A stretch of 64,000 bases of DNA, taken from assembly GCA_038745855.1 (NCBI GenBank), contig JBCDLC010000001.1, forward strand, positions 62,001-126,000, read 5' to 3'. Within the stretch, counting starts at the first letter, position 1. Each line of letters starts with the position of its first letter. Made by a program: the position numbers and the translations under genes. This document shows, one piece after another, positions 9,443 through 19,032 of this stretch. The notes under the pieces are model-generated. The model was not told the DNA's origin. It did not search any database and worked only from the letters and a program-made list of their open reading frames with translations. This DNA is from UBA5336 sp038745855. GTDB taxonomy: Bacteria; Pseudomonadota; Alphaproteobacteria; Caulobacterales; Hyphomonadaceae.

Positions 9443-9994
9443 ATGCGCACTGCTCTCACCGCAACGATCTTTCTCACCTTCACAGCTGCGCCAGCCGTCG
9501 CAGCAACCGGATTGGAAACCTTTTCCGATCCTGTGAAGGGACTCGCGCTACTGGCCCTGATCATCTTCTTTGCGATTTGTTGGCGGGCGGGTGCGTTCCG
9601 TTTGATCGGGAATGCACTCGATGAGCGCGGCAAGACCATTGAAGCGCAGATCGAGGAAGCACGCTCACTCCGCGAAGAAGCCGCCAAGATGTTGGCTGAC
9701 GCGGAGCGGAAACAAAAAGCTGCGGAAGACGACGCCAAAGCGATCTTGGAACAAGCGCGAACCGACGCGAAAACGATGATGGAAACAGCGCGTGGAGATC
9801 TTAAGCAACGCCTTGTTCGGCGAGAAGCGCTAGCGGAAGCGCGCATAGCACGTGCCGAGGCAGAGGCCGCTGCTGACGTTCGCAAGGCTGCAGCCGACGC
9901 AGCCACACAGGCCGCTAGGACGCTTTTGTCCGGCGATGCGGCAACAGATCAATTCGATGCCGCTGCCGACACAATCGAGAAGGCGCTGAACTAG
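9443..9994 (+). CDS. atpF: ATP synthase F0 subunit b (peripheral stalk)
   Basis: A 183-residue b subunit. The N-terminal hydrophobic segment (about 5-20) could be a signal or membrane helix; a second helix (about 30-52) ends in RAGAFRLIG and is followed by a coiled coil rich in Ala, Glu and Lys. It is the last gene of the F0 operon. The following 65 bp to the convergent gene contain an imperfect inverted repeat TCAGGC/GCCTGA but no T-run, so no clear intrinsic terminator. Confidence 0.93.
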   Translation: MRTALTATIFLTFTAAPAVAATGLETFSDPVKGLALLALIIFFAICWRAGAFRLIGNALDERGKTIEAQIEEARSLREEAAKMLADAERKQKAAEDDAKAILEQARTDAKTMMETARGDLKQRLVRREALAEARIARAEAEAAADVRKAAADAATQAARTLLSGDAATDQFDAAADTIEKALN

Positions 9995-10059
9995 CATTGA
10001 CGATCTCAGTGTCAGGCAAACAACCCGTGAGAGCGCCTGATCCAGCAAGCCCGAGCATT

Positions 10060-10419
10060 TCAATCGTCGTGTAAATGCGCCTTATCACGTCCAAATACGA
10101 GCTTCATCAGCCAGTCAGGCGCAAATCGCTCAACGGTTGGATGGCGCTCCAGCACCCGTTCCATCCACTGCCTGCCCCAAACAGAATTCCGGCCGAGCAA
10201 CACGACCCCGAAAATCACGACCGGTAAGCCAATCGGCACGAATGGGAACGGCGTGATAATCGCCAGCGGCACACCAATAATGATGAAAACCAATCCCAGG
10301 ATCGCCAAGATCTGACGCACCAGTGTCCGTAAACCGGTGTTCACCAATTGCAGGGGCGCTGCCGTAGCAGCGGGGCTGGATTGGCCTTGGGTCTCATCCA
10401 TATCTGTCATACGTTTCAT
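10060..10419 (-). CDS. Small two-helix membrane protein (PGPGW/DUF454-like)
   Basis: A protein of about 119 residues with a polar N-terminus, two closely spaced membrane helices separated by a Pro-rich turn (TPFPFVPIGLP), and a basic C-terminal region ending in HLHDD. This resembles small bacterial two-helix proteins of the PGPGW or DUF454 type, whose role is unknown. It converges with the ATP synthase operon. I chose the ATG at 10419 because GAGG lies just upstream; ATGs at 10410 and 10401 are alternatives, and the upstream in-frame extension to 10629 looks non-coding. Confidence 0.7.
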   Translation of the reverse strand: MKRMTDMDETQGQSSPAATAAPLQLVNTGLRTLVRQILAILGLVFIIIGVPLAIITPFPFVPIGLPVVIFGVVLLGRNSVWGRQWMERVLERHPTVERFAPDWLMKLVFGRDKAHLHDD

Positions 10420-10608
10420 ATGGCCTCGAAAGGCAAGCCTGCCAGTGGTTTTCCAAACCATCACGTGAAGATCAGGCGAGAAAGTTGTCCTGCCCCGCCT
10501 GTGCTCAAGCGATTGTGAAAGCCATCTTGCGACCATAGGGTAGGATACAATCCGCTGCAGTAATTTTGGACAAGGATTGACGCAAGGGTCGGGTCCGGGA
10601 GTCGCGTA

Positions 10609-11802
10609 TTGAGGCTTGAATCCATTCAAAGTCTTCGAGCCCTAGCGGTCCTCGTCGTGTTTTTCTTCCATCTGCAATTCATCGAGAGCGAGATGATCGC
10701 TGCCCTTGGCAGCCAGGAATCGACCCTCATCGGAGGCCTGTTCCAAAATGGCTATGCCGGGGTCGATCTCTTCTTTGTGATCTCAGGCTTCATCATCGTC
10801 TACGTCACGGGCAGGGCAGACGCTGGCCGATATCCCCTTGGCAGCTTCCTGTTCGCCCGCGCCGCTCGGATTTACCTGCCCTGGTGGTTCTTTGCATCAC
10901 TACTGGGGGTGTACTTCTGGATAACCTATGGAGCGCCATGGGACGTGGAAGAGCTCTCCCGGGATGGCCGTTCACCGGCCTGGCACCTTATCGCATCCTT
11001 CCTGCTCCTGCCCCAGGATGATTTTCCGCTTCTCGGCGTCGGTTGGACCCTTGTCCACGAGATGCACTTCTATTTCATCTTCGCCCTGCTGCTCCTCCTG
11101 CCATACAGGTTGAGGGTTGCAGGGCTCATCGCTTGGGCGGGTATCGTCATTTTGGGTGGCCTTGCTGGCCTTGCGCAGCCTTTTGCGAAGGACCTGATCG
11201 CACTCTTCTTCTCGCCGCTGACGCTTGAATTCCTGATGGGCGGCATGGCGGCTTTGTTGGTCGTCAACGGTTTCCGGTGGCGACCGGGTCTCCTTGCCAT
11301 TGGCGGGCTTCTCGGCTTCGGCCTCGCCATGGTCTTCCACGAGCTTCAAGCAGAATGGACACTGGTCTGGGGCCGGGTGCTCTGGTTCGGCGTTCCTGGC
11401 GCCGTTCTGACCTATGGTCTCGTCAGCCTCGATCTGGAGGGCCGCTACAGGGCGCCCCCGGGTGCCACGGCCTTGGGGGATTGGTCCTATGGGCTATACC
11501 TCTGCCACATGTTGGTCCTCAGTGCGGTGCATAGGCTGCACTTCATCGCGGCAGACATGGGTGAGGCGCATCTGGGCGTGCCCTCATGGGCGGCAAACCT
11601 CCTTCGGGTCGGAAGCCCCGGGTGGGCCGATAACCTGACCCTCCTGATCACCGGCAGCGTGGCAACGCTCATAACGGCTTGGCTGACCTACCGCTTCTTT
11701 GAACAGCCCATGTTGCACCATGCGAGCCGTCTGAGACGCCACCTGTTCGAGGGCCGAGACGGCTCTCTTGAGCCCCAGCCCATCCGCGCCATGGTCTGGT
11801 AA
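10609..11802 (+). CDS. Acyltransferase family 3 (OafA/YrhL-type) integral membrane protein
   Basis: A 397-residue polytopic membrane acyltransferase, the family that transfers acetyl or other acyl groups to O-antigen, peptidoglycan, exopolysaccharide or lipids. It begins with the characteristic IQSLRALAVLVVFFFHL, including the R-A-x(3)-V and helix-1 His of the family, and continues with about ten hydrophobic helices and GYAGVDLFFVISGFII. The proposed start is a TTG at 10609, where the conserved N-terminus begins. Its genetic neighbours give no hint of the acceptor. It ends 17 bp before the convergent gcvPB gene. Confidence 0.88.
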   Translation: MRLESIQSLRALAVLVVFFFHLQFIESEMIAALGSQESTLIGGLFQNGYAGVDLFFVISGFIIVYVTGRADAGRYPLGSFLFARAARIYLPWWFFASLLGVYFWITYGAPWDVEELSRDGRSPAWHLIASFLLLPQDDFPLLGVGWTLVHEMHFYFIFALLLLLPYRLRVAGLIAWAGIVILGGLAGLAQPFAKDLIALFFSPLTLEFLMGGMAALLVVNGFRWRPGLLAIGGLLGFGLAMVFHELQAEWTLVWGRVLWFGVPGAVLTYGLVSLDLEGRYRAPPGATALGDWSYGLYLCHMLVLSAVHRLHFIAADMGEAHLGVPSWAANLLRVGSPGWADNLTLLITGSVATLITAWLTYRFFEQPMLHHASRLRRHLFEGRDGSLEPQPIRAMVW

Positions 11803-11819
11803 CACCAAAGAGACGGTCG

Positions 11820-13403
11820 CTACTCCGCGGCCGCCAATTGCTCGCTCTCGGGCTCCGGACGCTCCCATTTGAGGATGGGCTTCCGCGCAGCCCGCGTTTC
11901 GTCGAGCCGCCTTAGCGGAGCATGCACCGGTGCTGTCTTGAGGCTCATATCGCCCTCAGCCGCACGCCGGGCGATACCCGCCATGGCTTCGCAGAACCGG
12001 TCCAGTTCAGCCTTGCTCTCGGTTTCGGTGGGTTCGACCAGCATTGCGCCATGCACCACCAGTGGGAAATACATGGTCATTGGGTGATAGCCCTCATCGA
12101 TCAGCGCCTTGGCGATATCGATCGTCTCGATACCGTCGGCCACAAATGCGTCGGAGAACAGGGCCTCGTGCATGCAGTATCCATCGAACGCGGGGGTCAT
12201 CACCGCCTTCAACCGCGCCTGGACATAGTTCGCATTCAGAACTGAATCCTCGGCGACCCGCTTCAGGCCATCGGCGCCGTGGCTGAGCATATAGGTCAAT
12301 GCCCGTACGAACATGCCCATCTGCCCATGGAAGGCGACCATCCGGCCGAAGCTATCGCGCGACTCCCGCCGATCATCCTCAATGAGCTGATACTGGCCGT
12401 CCTCATCCCGCTCGACAAACGGCACCGGCGCATAGGGCGCGAGCGCGTCGGACAGAACGGTCGGCCCAGAGCCTGGCCCACCCCCGCCATGGGGCGTGGA
12501 GAACGTCTTGTGGAGGTTAATGTGCATGGCATCGACGCCAAGGTCGCCAGGCCGAACCCGCCCGACAATCGCGTTGAAGTTCGCCCCGTCGCAGTAGAAA
12601 TACCCACCCGCAGCATGGATCAGGTCTGCGATTTCTCGGATGTCCCGCTCGAACAGGCCGCACGTGTTTGGATTGGTCAGCATGATCCCGGCGATATCAT
12701 CGGTGACCGCCAATTTTTGCCTGAGGTCATCCATATCGACACGGCCATCTGGCGCCGCCTCGATTTCATCGACGGTAAATCCGCATTGGATGGCCGTTGC
12801 GGGGTTGGTGCCATGGGCCGACGCGGGCACCAGGACCCGTTTCCGCGTGGCGAGTTCACCACGAACCTCTAGGGCTCTACGGATAGCCAACATCCCACAA
12901 AGCTCACCATGGGCTCCAGCTTTCGGGCTCATCGCAACCGCGGGCATACCCGTGAGCGTCTTGAGCCATCCTGCCAGCTCGTCGATCAATTGCAGGGCGC
13001 CCTGCACGGTCGACTGCGGCTGAAGCGGATGGATATCAGCGAAACCCGGCAAGCGCGCCATCCGCTCGTTCAGCCGGGGATTATGCTTCATCGTGCACGA
13101 TCCGAGGGGGAAAAAGCCCAGGTCGATCGCGTAGTTGCGCTGGCTCAGCCGCACATAATGGCGCACGGTCTCCGGCTCCGAGAGCCCTGGCAGCGAAACC
13201 TCCGCTTTACGCCGAAGGTCACCCAGTCGCGACCGGGTTCGCTTGGGTTCAGGCAGGTCGACACCGGTCTGGTTCCAGCGGTCGGTCTCGAAGATCAAGG
13301 GCTCGGCCTGCAAGAGGCCCCGCGACCCTGAGATTGTCTCGCCCTCTGGACGATTATCGACAAGCGTCGGTGAGGTGGGACGTCCCTGGTTATTCATGGT
13401 CAT
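11820..13403 (-). CDS. gcvPB: Glycine dehydrogenase (decarboxylating) subunit 2
   Basis: The 527-residue PLP-binding half of the two-subunit P-protein. The glycine cleavage system turns glycine into CO2, NH3 and methylene-tetrahydrofolate. The PLP Lys lies in HINLHKTFSTPHGGGGPG. The ATG at 13403 overlaps the gcvPA stop (TGATG), so translation is probably coupled. An in-frame start at 13460 would lie inside gcvPA. It is the last gene of gcvT-gcvH-gcvPA-gcvPB, all minus strand. Methylene-THF from this operon can connect to the fhs gene at 50 kb. Confidence 0.97.
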   Translation of the reverse strand: MTMNNQGRPTSPTLVDNRPEGETISGSRGLLQAEPLIFETDRWNQTGVDLPEPKRTRSRLGDLRRKAEVSLPGLSEPETVRHYVRLSQRNYAIDLGFFPLGSCTMKHNPRLNERMARLPGFADIHPLQPQSTVQGALQLIDELAGWLKTLTGMPAVAMSPKAGAHGELCGMLAIRRALEVRGELATRKRVLVPASAHGTNPATAIQCGFTVDEIEAAPDGRVDMDDLRQKLAVTDDIAGIMLTNPNTCGLFERDIREIADLIHAAGGYFYCDGANFNAIVGRVRPGDLGVDAMHINLHKTFSTPHGGGGPGSGPTVLSDALAPYAPVPFVERDEDGQYQLIEDDRRESRDSFGRMVAFHGQMGMFVRALTYMLSHGADGLKRVAEDSVLNANYVQARLKAVMTPAFDGYCMHEALFSDAFVADGIETIDIAKALIDEGYHPMTMYFPLVVHGAMLVEPTETESKAELDRFCEAMAGIARRAAEGDMSLKTAPVHAPLRRLDETRAARKPILKWERPEPESEQLAAAE

Positions 13404-14746
13404 CACACAATCTCCTTCAGGGCGTCGGCATAGGCGGAAATGTCGTCCGGGGTGGTGCACTCGGTGGCCGCGGCGATGATGACATCATCCATGGTCCCAG
13501 CTGGCAGGAGGCGCGAGGCACGCACACCGCCCAAAACGCCGCGCTCTTCCAGCATGGCGAGGACCGCTTCAGCGTTCACCGGCGTCTTGAATGCAAACTC
13601 GTTGAAAAAACGCGGCGTCAGAATTTCGACGCCGGGAACGGTTTCGAGGGCATCTGCAAGCGCGCAGGCAGCATCGTGGTTCAGCTCGGCAAGACGCTTG
13701 AGCCCGACACCGCCAAGCAAGGTCATATGGGCCGTAAATGCCAGCGCACACAGCCCGGAATTGGTACAGATGTTGGACGTCGCCTTATCCCGCCGAATGT
13801 GTTGCTCGCGGGTGGAAAGCGTCAGCACGAAGCCGCGCTTGCCATCGGCATCGACCGTCTCCCCGCAGAGCCGACCAGGCATCTGCCGCATCAGTTTCTG
13901 GGACGCGGCGAACAGACCGACATAGGGACCGCCGAAGTTCAGCGAATTCCCGATCGACTGGCCCTCACCTGCCGCAATGTCCGCGCCCATTTCGCCGGGC
14001 GGGGGCACCATTGCAAGGCTCACTGCTTCGGTGAAAACCGACACCAACAGCGCCTTTTGGGCATGGGCCGCATCGGCGACTGGCGACAAGTCGGTGACCG
14101 TGCCGAACACATTCGGGCTCTGACCAATCACGCACGCTGTGTCGCCATCCACGGCTGCAGCGAGATCAAGTTCGCCGTCAATGGCTGGCGGCAAGCTGAC
14201 GACCTCGATCCCTTGCGCTTCGCAGAGGAGCCGGGTGGCCGCGGCATAATGTGGATGCAAACCGCCTGAGAGCACCACCTTGCGCCGCCGGGTCACGCGG
14301 CATGCCATCAGAGCCGCCTCGGCGCAGGAGGTGGATCCATCATACATGGAGGCATTGGCCACATCCATTGCCGTCAGTTCTGCGACTTGGGTCTGGAATT
14401 CGAACAGGCTGTGGAGCGTGCCCTGGGCGATCTCGGGTTGGTATGGCGTGTAGGTGGTGAGAAACTCCGACCTCTGGATGATATGATCCACGGTGGCGGG
14501 AACGTGGTGTTTATAAGCGCCGCAGCCCACGAAGAATCGGCCCTCATTGGCCGTCCGGTTCCGCACACCAAGGTTTGAAAGGTGCCGCTCGACGGCCAGC
14601 TCACCTTGGTGGTTCGGCAGGCCGTCGATCGGTCCCGGCAGGCGCGCCGCTTCTGGGACATCGCCGAAGAAGTCGTCCACGCGCTCGGCGCCAATTGTTG
14701 CGAGCATTTCTGCGCGATCGGCTTCGGTCAGGGGCAAGTATCGCAT
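13403..14746 (-). CDS. gcvPA: Glycine dehydrogenase (decarboxylating) subunit 1
   Basis: The 447-residue subunit 1 of the split P-protein. It starts with the typical MRYLPLT-x-DRAEML and contains the conserved FVGCGAYKHHVPATVD and YTPYQPEIAQGTL segments. Start and stop are stacked with neighbours: the ATG follows the gcvH stop directly (TGAATG), and its stop overlaps the gcvPB ATG. Many alphaproteobacteria carry a fused GcvP instead; the split form fits Caulobacter-like lineages. Confidence 0.97.
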   Translation of the reverse strand: MRYLPLTEADRAEMLATIGAERVDDFFGDVPEAARLPGPIDGLPNHQGELAVERHLSNLGVRNRTANEGRFFVGCGAYKHHVPATVDHIIQRSEFLTTYTPYQPEIAQGTLHSLFEFQTQVAELTAMDVANASMYDGSTSCAEAALMACRVTRRRKVVLSGGLHPHYAAATRLLCEAQGIEVVSLPPAIDGELDLAAAVDGDTACVIGQSPNVFGTVTDLSPVADAAHAQKALLVSVFTEAVSLAMVPPPGEMGADIAAGEGQSIGNSLNFGGPYVGLFAASQKLMRQMPGRLCGETVDADGKRGFVLTLSTREQHIRRDKATSNICTNSGLCALAFTAHMTLLGGVGLKRLAELNHDAACALADALETVPGVEILTPRFFNEFAFKTPVNAEAVLAMLEERGVLGGVRASRLLPAGTMDDVIIAAATECTTPDDISAYADALKEIV

Positions 14747-15121
14747 TCAGGCTTCTCCCGCACAGTGTTTTGCGTAGGCATCCGCATCCATCAGATCATC
14801 GAGTTCGGAGACGTCGCTCAGCTTGATCTGGCAAAACCAGCCCGCGCCCTCAGGGTCGGCATTGACCGTCTCAGGCGCCTCGGTCAGCGCGCCATTGGCT
14901 TCGACAATCTCGCCGGAAACCGGCGCATAAACATCCGACGCGGCCTTCACGCTTTCAACGACGGCCATATCGTCGCCCAGGCTGAAGGTTGCGCCGGGTT
15001 CGGGCGTTTCGACGAACACGACATCGCCCAGTTGCTCTGCGGCATAGGCCGTGATGCCAACTGTACCGACTTCGCCTTCAACGGTGATCCACTCATGATC
15101 CTTCGTATATTTCGTGGTCAT
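14747..15121 (-). CDS. gcvH: Glycine cleavage system H protein
   Basis: A 124-residue lipoyl carrier that shuttles the aminomethyl group between the P, T and L proteins. The lipoylated Lys lies in VVESVKAASDVYAPVSG. The N-terminal TKYTKDHEW is characteristic. It follows gcvT by 11 bp and runs directly into gcvPA. Length is normal. Confidence 0.98.
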   Translation of the reverse strand: MTTKYTKDHEWITVEGEVGTVGITAYAAEQLGDVVFVETPEPGATFSLGDDMAVVESVKAASDVYAPVSGEIVEANGALTEAPETVNADPEGAGWFCQIKLSDVSELDDLMDADAYAKHCAGEA

Positions 15122-15132
15122 CCTAGCCTCAC

Positions 15133-16287
15133 TCAGCGCTTATATCTGTGGGGGACAAAAGGCAGCGCGGCGATTTCCGCCGCGCGATGCTTGCCGCGAA
15201 TATTCAACGTCACAGGGGTACCGGGAGTCGCGAGGTCTGCACGCACATACCCCATCGCGATGGGTCCTTCGACGGTCGGTCCGAAGCCGCCGGACGTGAC
15301 ATGACCGATCAAATCGTCCCCGGAAAAGACCTCAGTCCCTTCCCGCGCGGGCGCTCGCTCGAGCGGATTGATGCCCACCCTCTTGAGCGCCGGGCCGTTC
15401 TCGAAGGACGCGAGAATCCGCGCTGCGCCCGGAAAATCGGCCCTGGCCCGCCGGCTCTTCTGGATGACCCAGGACAGTCCCGCCTCGACCGGCTCGCGGG
15501 ACCTGTCGAGATCATGGCCGTAGAGGCAAAGCCCTGCTTCGAGCCGCAGGGAATCCCGCGCGCCGAGACCGGCTGGCTTAACCGCTTCGTCAGCGAGCAG
15601 ACCCCGAACAATGCCGATCCCTGTGTCATTGTTCGGCAGAAGGAGCTCGAAACCGTCCTCGCCCGTATAACCGGACCGCGACACCATGAACCGCTCACCG
15701 TCTTTCTGGACATAGGCGCTGCGCATGAAGCGAAGCGAGGCGGCTTCGGGGAAATGGCGGGAGACAGCATCTTCGGCGCCAGGCCCCTGAACGGCGATCA
15801 GGATCCGGTTATCGGCTCGCTCGATCATCACGCGGTCACCAATCTGTGCTTCGATATGCGCCCAGTCCTGGTGTTTTACTGCGCCGTTCACAACGACATA
15901 GAGCATACCCTCCAGCCCTTCACCGGGCATGCGCGTGATGATCAGATCATCGAGAATGCCGCCCTCTCCATTAAGCAGGACGGACAATCTCCCCTGGCCA
16001 GGCTCAAGCGCCGCAATGTCGCTTGGAACCAAGCGCTCGAGTTCGGCGGCGATTTCGGCATGGGCACCGGGTTTGCCCAGCCCGTCTTTCAAGAACAGGA
16101 AGCACGGCCCCATATGGGAGACATCGAAGAGACTCGCGTGGGCACGCGTCCAAAGGTGCTCCGCCTTCACCCCTTCGCTATACTGGACGGGCATTTCGTA
16201 ACCAGCGAAGGGCACCATCTTGCCGCCAGCCTCCACATGGAGGTCGTGGAGCGGTGTGCGTTTCAAGCCCGTCGCCGGATCGGTCAT
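15133..16287 (-). CDS. gcvT: Glycine cleavage system T protein (aminomethyltransferase)
   Basis: The 384-residue T protein moves the methylene group from lipoyl-H protein to tetrahydrofolate, releasing ammonia. The typical folate-binding domain begins with TPLHDLHVEAGGKMVPFAGYEMPVQY (shown in part) and the C-terminal barrel contains TSGGFGPTVEGPIAMGYV. It is the first gene of the operon. A tandem glycine riboswitch lies in the leader between its ATG (16287) and about 16545. Confidence 0.97.
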   Translation of the reverse strand: MTDPATGLKRTPLHDLHVEAGGKMVPFAGYEMPVQYSEGVKAEHLWTRAHASLFDVSHMGPCFLFLKDGLGKPGAHAEIAAELERLVPSDIAALEPGQGRLSVLLNGEGGILDDLIITRMPGEGLEGMLYVVVNGAVKHQDWAHIEAQIGDRVMIERADNRILIAVQGPGAEDAVSRHFPEAASLRFMRSAYVQKDGERFMVSRSGYTGEDGFELLLPNNDTGIGIVRGLLADEAVKPAGLGARDSLRLEAGLCLYGHDLDRSREPVEAGLSWVIQKSRRARADFPGAARILASFENGPALKRVGINPLERAPAREGTEVFSGDDLIGHVTSGGFGPTVEGPIAMGYVRADLATPGTPVTLNIRGKHRAAEIAALPFVPHRYKR

Positions 16288-16354
16288 GGCACCAAGTATC
16301 CAAACAGTTCAACAAGCTATCCGGCAAGTGAACCGGCAGCGCGCCAAACCGCCC

Positions 16355-16545
16355 CCGCTGTCTCGGTGCCTGAGAGTTTCCGCTGCGGACAATGATCTGC
16401 CCTTTAGCTTGCTCCTTCGGCGCGGCTACCGGGAGACTTCCCGTGCCACTTTCCAGCGTGTTGACCCAATCCCCGGTCCTTCTGCCTGAGCGTTTCCGGG
16501 GCGGTTGCGCCTTCGGCGGCAGGCAAGCCTGCTCTCTCCCGGGGG
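16355..16545 (-). promoter_or_regulatory. Tandem glycine riboswitch in the gcv operon leader
   Basis: Read on the minus strand, the leader contains two successive copies of the glycine aptamer pattern. The first has GGGAGAGAGC, then GCCGAAGGCGCAA and GGAAACGCTCAGGCA; the second has GGGAAGTCTCCCGG, GCCGAAGGAGCAA and GGAAACTCTCAGGCA. These are the conserved P1/P3 junction blocks of the family, joined by a short linker. The second aptamer ends about 70 nt before the gcvT ATG, leaving room for an expression platform. Glycine would be expected to turn the operon on. Confidence 0.93.
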
Positions 16546-16633
16546 TGGGCTTAAGAACAAACTAGGGTCGATTCCCTACCCCGGCAAGCGTCAAGATGGG
16601 CGCGGCTCGAGAGGTCGCGTATACTTAGCGCCA

Positions 16634-18526
16634 ATGCCTGATTCTCAAGCGCCTTCCTTGTCCCAACGCCCTGTTATCAGGCGACTTCCGGCCAATGCGA
16701 TCAATCGGATTGCTGCCGGCGAAGTGGTCGAGCGTCCAGCGGCTGCCATGAAAGAGCTTGTCGAGAACGCGCTCGATGCCGGCGCGACCGTGATCACTGT
16801 TACCCTTGAGGCGGGCGGCCTCGGCCGGATGCTGGTCGAGGATGATGGCTGCGGCATGGATGGCGCTGACCTTGTCATCGCCCTCGAACGGCACGCGACG
16901 TCGAAACTGACCGCCGATACCGATAGCGGGGCCGTCGATCTCCTGAACATCCATACCATGGGCTTCAGGGGCGAAGCCTTGCCGTCCATCGCGTCTGTCT
17001 CCCGCCTTACGATCCTTTCCAAGGCCGATGGATGCGAGGCCGCTGGCGTAACTGTCGACGCGGGCGCGATCGATGGACCAAAGCCTGCCGCCTGGACCGG
17101 TAGGAGCGAAACCGGCACGCGGATCGATGTTCGCGACCTCTTCCATGCGACCCCGGCACGGCTGAAGTTCATGAAGTCCGAGCGGGCCGAAACCATGGCC
17201 GTGACCGACACGCTGAAACGGCTCGCCATGGCCCGGGCGGATGTGTCTTTCAGCCTGGAAAGCAATGGCCGGAATGTCTTTCGCTTCGGGGCCGAAACGG
17301 GGCTGCTGGATGACCAGCGGCTCGCCAGGCTCGGCGCGATCATGGGCCGGGACTTTCAGAGCAATGCAATTGCCATTGACGCTGAACGGGACGGTGTGAC
17401 CGTCACGGGCTTTGCCGGATTGCCGACCCTCAACCGGGGGAATGCCCAACACCAATACCTCTTCGTCAACGGCCGGCCGGTGAAAGACCGGATGCTCAAC
17501 GGCATTGTCCGCGCCGCATACCAGGATTTCCTGGCCCGGGACCGCCATCCCATGGTGGCCCTTTTTGTTGACCTTCCGCCCACTGGGGTCGACGTGAATG
17601 TGCATCCGGCGAAGACCGAGGTCCGCTTCCGGGATGCGGGAAACATCCGCGGATTGATGCTTGGCGCCCTTCGCCATGGCCTTGCCGCCGCTGGACACAG
17701 GGCGAGCACAACCGTGTCGGGCGAAGCGCTCGGCCGGTTAAAGACTGAAGCGCCGCCGCAACCGGACATCTGGGCCCGTTCCAGCCTCCACGCTGAGCCG
17801 AAATCGGGCTTCGGCCCGACCATCCCATCCCCGATTGGCCCGGGGCCAACAGCCGAGGCGTATGGTTTCGAGGCGCCGGCGCAACCCGCGCTCCACCCCT
17901 CTGCCCGGATCGAGGACCAGGACGCCCCTGCTCCCCCTTCAGCAGACTTTCCCCTCGGCGTCGCGCGGGCGCAACTCCATGAGAATTACATCGTCGCCCA
18001 GACCCCGGACGGCATTGTGATTGTCGACCAGCATGCCGCCCACGAACGGCTGGTCTATGAAGACATGAAACGCCAGATGGCCGCCGGTGGCGTTCGGCGG
18101 CAGGCCTTGCTGATCCCCGATGTGGTGGAGCTCACCGAGGATGAAGCGACCCGTGTCCTCGCCCGGGCCGATGAGTTGGCCGTACTTGGCCTGGAGGTTG
18201 AACCCTTTGGCCCCGGCGCTGTTTGCGTTCGCGCCACGCCGGCCCTTTTCGGGGAAATGGATACCGCCCGGTTGATCAAGGACCTGGCCGACGATTTCGC
18301 CGAATATGATGCCGGGCTCGCCCTCAAGGAAAAGTTCGAACACGTTATGGGGAATATGGCGTGCCGGGGCTCTGTCCGGGCCGGTCGGCGGCTCAATGGT
18401 GAGGAGATGAATGCCCTCCTCCGCCAGATGGAAGCCACCCCCCATTCGGGCCAATGCAACCACGGCCGCCCGACCTATGTGGAACTCAAGCTACACGACA
18501 TCGAGAAACTCTTCGGACGGCGATAA
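16634..18526 (+). CDS. mutL: DNA mismatch repair protein MutL
   Basis: A 630-residue MutL. The N-terminal GHKL ATPase is clear: NRIAAGEVVERP, ENALDAGAT, DDGCGM, HATSKL and GFRGEAL motifs. A Pro-rich linker (about residues 390-440) leads to the dimerisation domain. That domain holds the metal-dependent endonuclease motif DQHA-x2-E-x4-E (D465 to E476) and CNHGRPT near the C-terminus. It is therefore a nicking MutL, as expected in bacteria without MutH. The ATG at 16634 matches the family start; a longer frame to 16505 would run into the riboswitch leader of the divergent operon. Confidence 0.97.
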   Translation: MPDSQAPSLSQRPVIRRLPANAINRIAAGEVVERPAAAMKELVENALDAGATVITVTLEAGGLGRMLVEDDGCGMDGADLVIALERHATSKLTADTDSGAVDLLNIHTMGFRGEALPSIASVSRLTILSKADGCEAAGVTVDAGAIDGPKPAAWTGRSETGTRIDVRDLFHATPARLKFMKSERAETMAVTDTLKRLAMARADVSFSLESNGRNVFRFGAETGLLDDQRLARLGAIMGRDFQSNAIAIDAERDGVTVTGFAGLPTLNRGNAQHQYLFVNGRPVKDRMLNGIVRAAYQDFLARDRHPMVALFVDLPPTGVDVNVHPAKTEVRFRDAGNIRGLMLGALRHGLAAAGHRASTTVSGEALGRLKTEAPPQPDIWARSSLHAEPKSGFGPTIPSPIGPGPTAEAYGFEAPAQPALHPSARIEDQDAPAPPSADFPLGVARAQLHENYIVAQTPDGIVIVDQHAAHERLVYEDMKRQMAAGGVRRQALLIPDVVELTEDEATRVLARADELAVLGLEVEPFGPGAVCVRATPALFGEMDTARLIKDLADDFAEYDAGLALKEKFEHVMGNMACRGSVRAGRRLNGEEMNALLRQMEATPHSGQCNHGRPTYVELKLHDIEKLFGRR

Positions 18527-18689
18527 GCGTGGGTCTCTTCACCCGAGCCCGAGCCCCAGGGTGCGACGGCAGGGCTTTCATGGCGTTGGCATTTGTCTTT
18601 ATCGGCCGTGATGAGCCGTGAATGGTCGTGATTGGATTGGGAGCGGGCCGGTCACCAGCTTGGAAGCATCCAGATTGAAGGAGCTTCCC

Positions 18690-18896
18690 ATGTCACGATC
18701 CCTCTCCCGCGGTGCCGACCGCGCCGTTGCCCAGTTCCGCATCACACGCCACCCCCTGCGATGCCTGTCTGCAAACGATCCTTGCGGCCTGCGCGGCGGC
18801 CCCTTCCCTAAGGACACACCGGCAGGCGAGACCCGCGCACAGCCCGTCGATGCCGCGCCAATCACGGGCACGGAGAAAAGTACCGGCGGTCTGTAG
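18690..18896 (+). CDS. Possible small protein of unknown function (68 aa)
   Basis: A short frame of 68 codons starts at an ATG preceded by a strong Shine-Dalgarno (AAGGAG, 6 nt spacing). The product is basic at the start (MSRSLSRGADRAVAQFR) with two Cys and many Pro. I recognise no family. A different overlapping frame (18712-18969) is also open, so codon evidence is weak. It lies in the mutL-downstream stretch 18527-19032, where I saw no other gene. It could be spurious. Confidence 0.3.
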   Translation: MSRSLSRGADRAVAQFRITRHPLRCLSANDPCGLRGGPFPKDTPAGETRAQPVDAAPITGTEKSTGGL

Positions 18897-19032
18897 GCTG
18901 CAACCCGGTCTCTCGCACCGCTCTTCAGGCGTTTCTCGCAGTATCTTCTGTTTGTGCCAGCGGGTTTAGCCGCCGGGGCGGGTGCCGCGTCGGTTATTGG
19001 CTTGGGTTTTTAGGTCTTTGAGATGGGGCTGG

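Noticed and set aside
16505..16633. Longer mutL starting at 16505
   Set aside because: Those codons fall in the glycine riboswitch of the opposite strand and do not resemble MutL.
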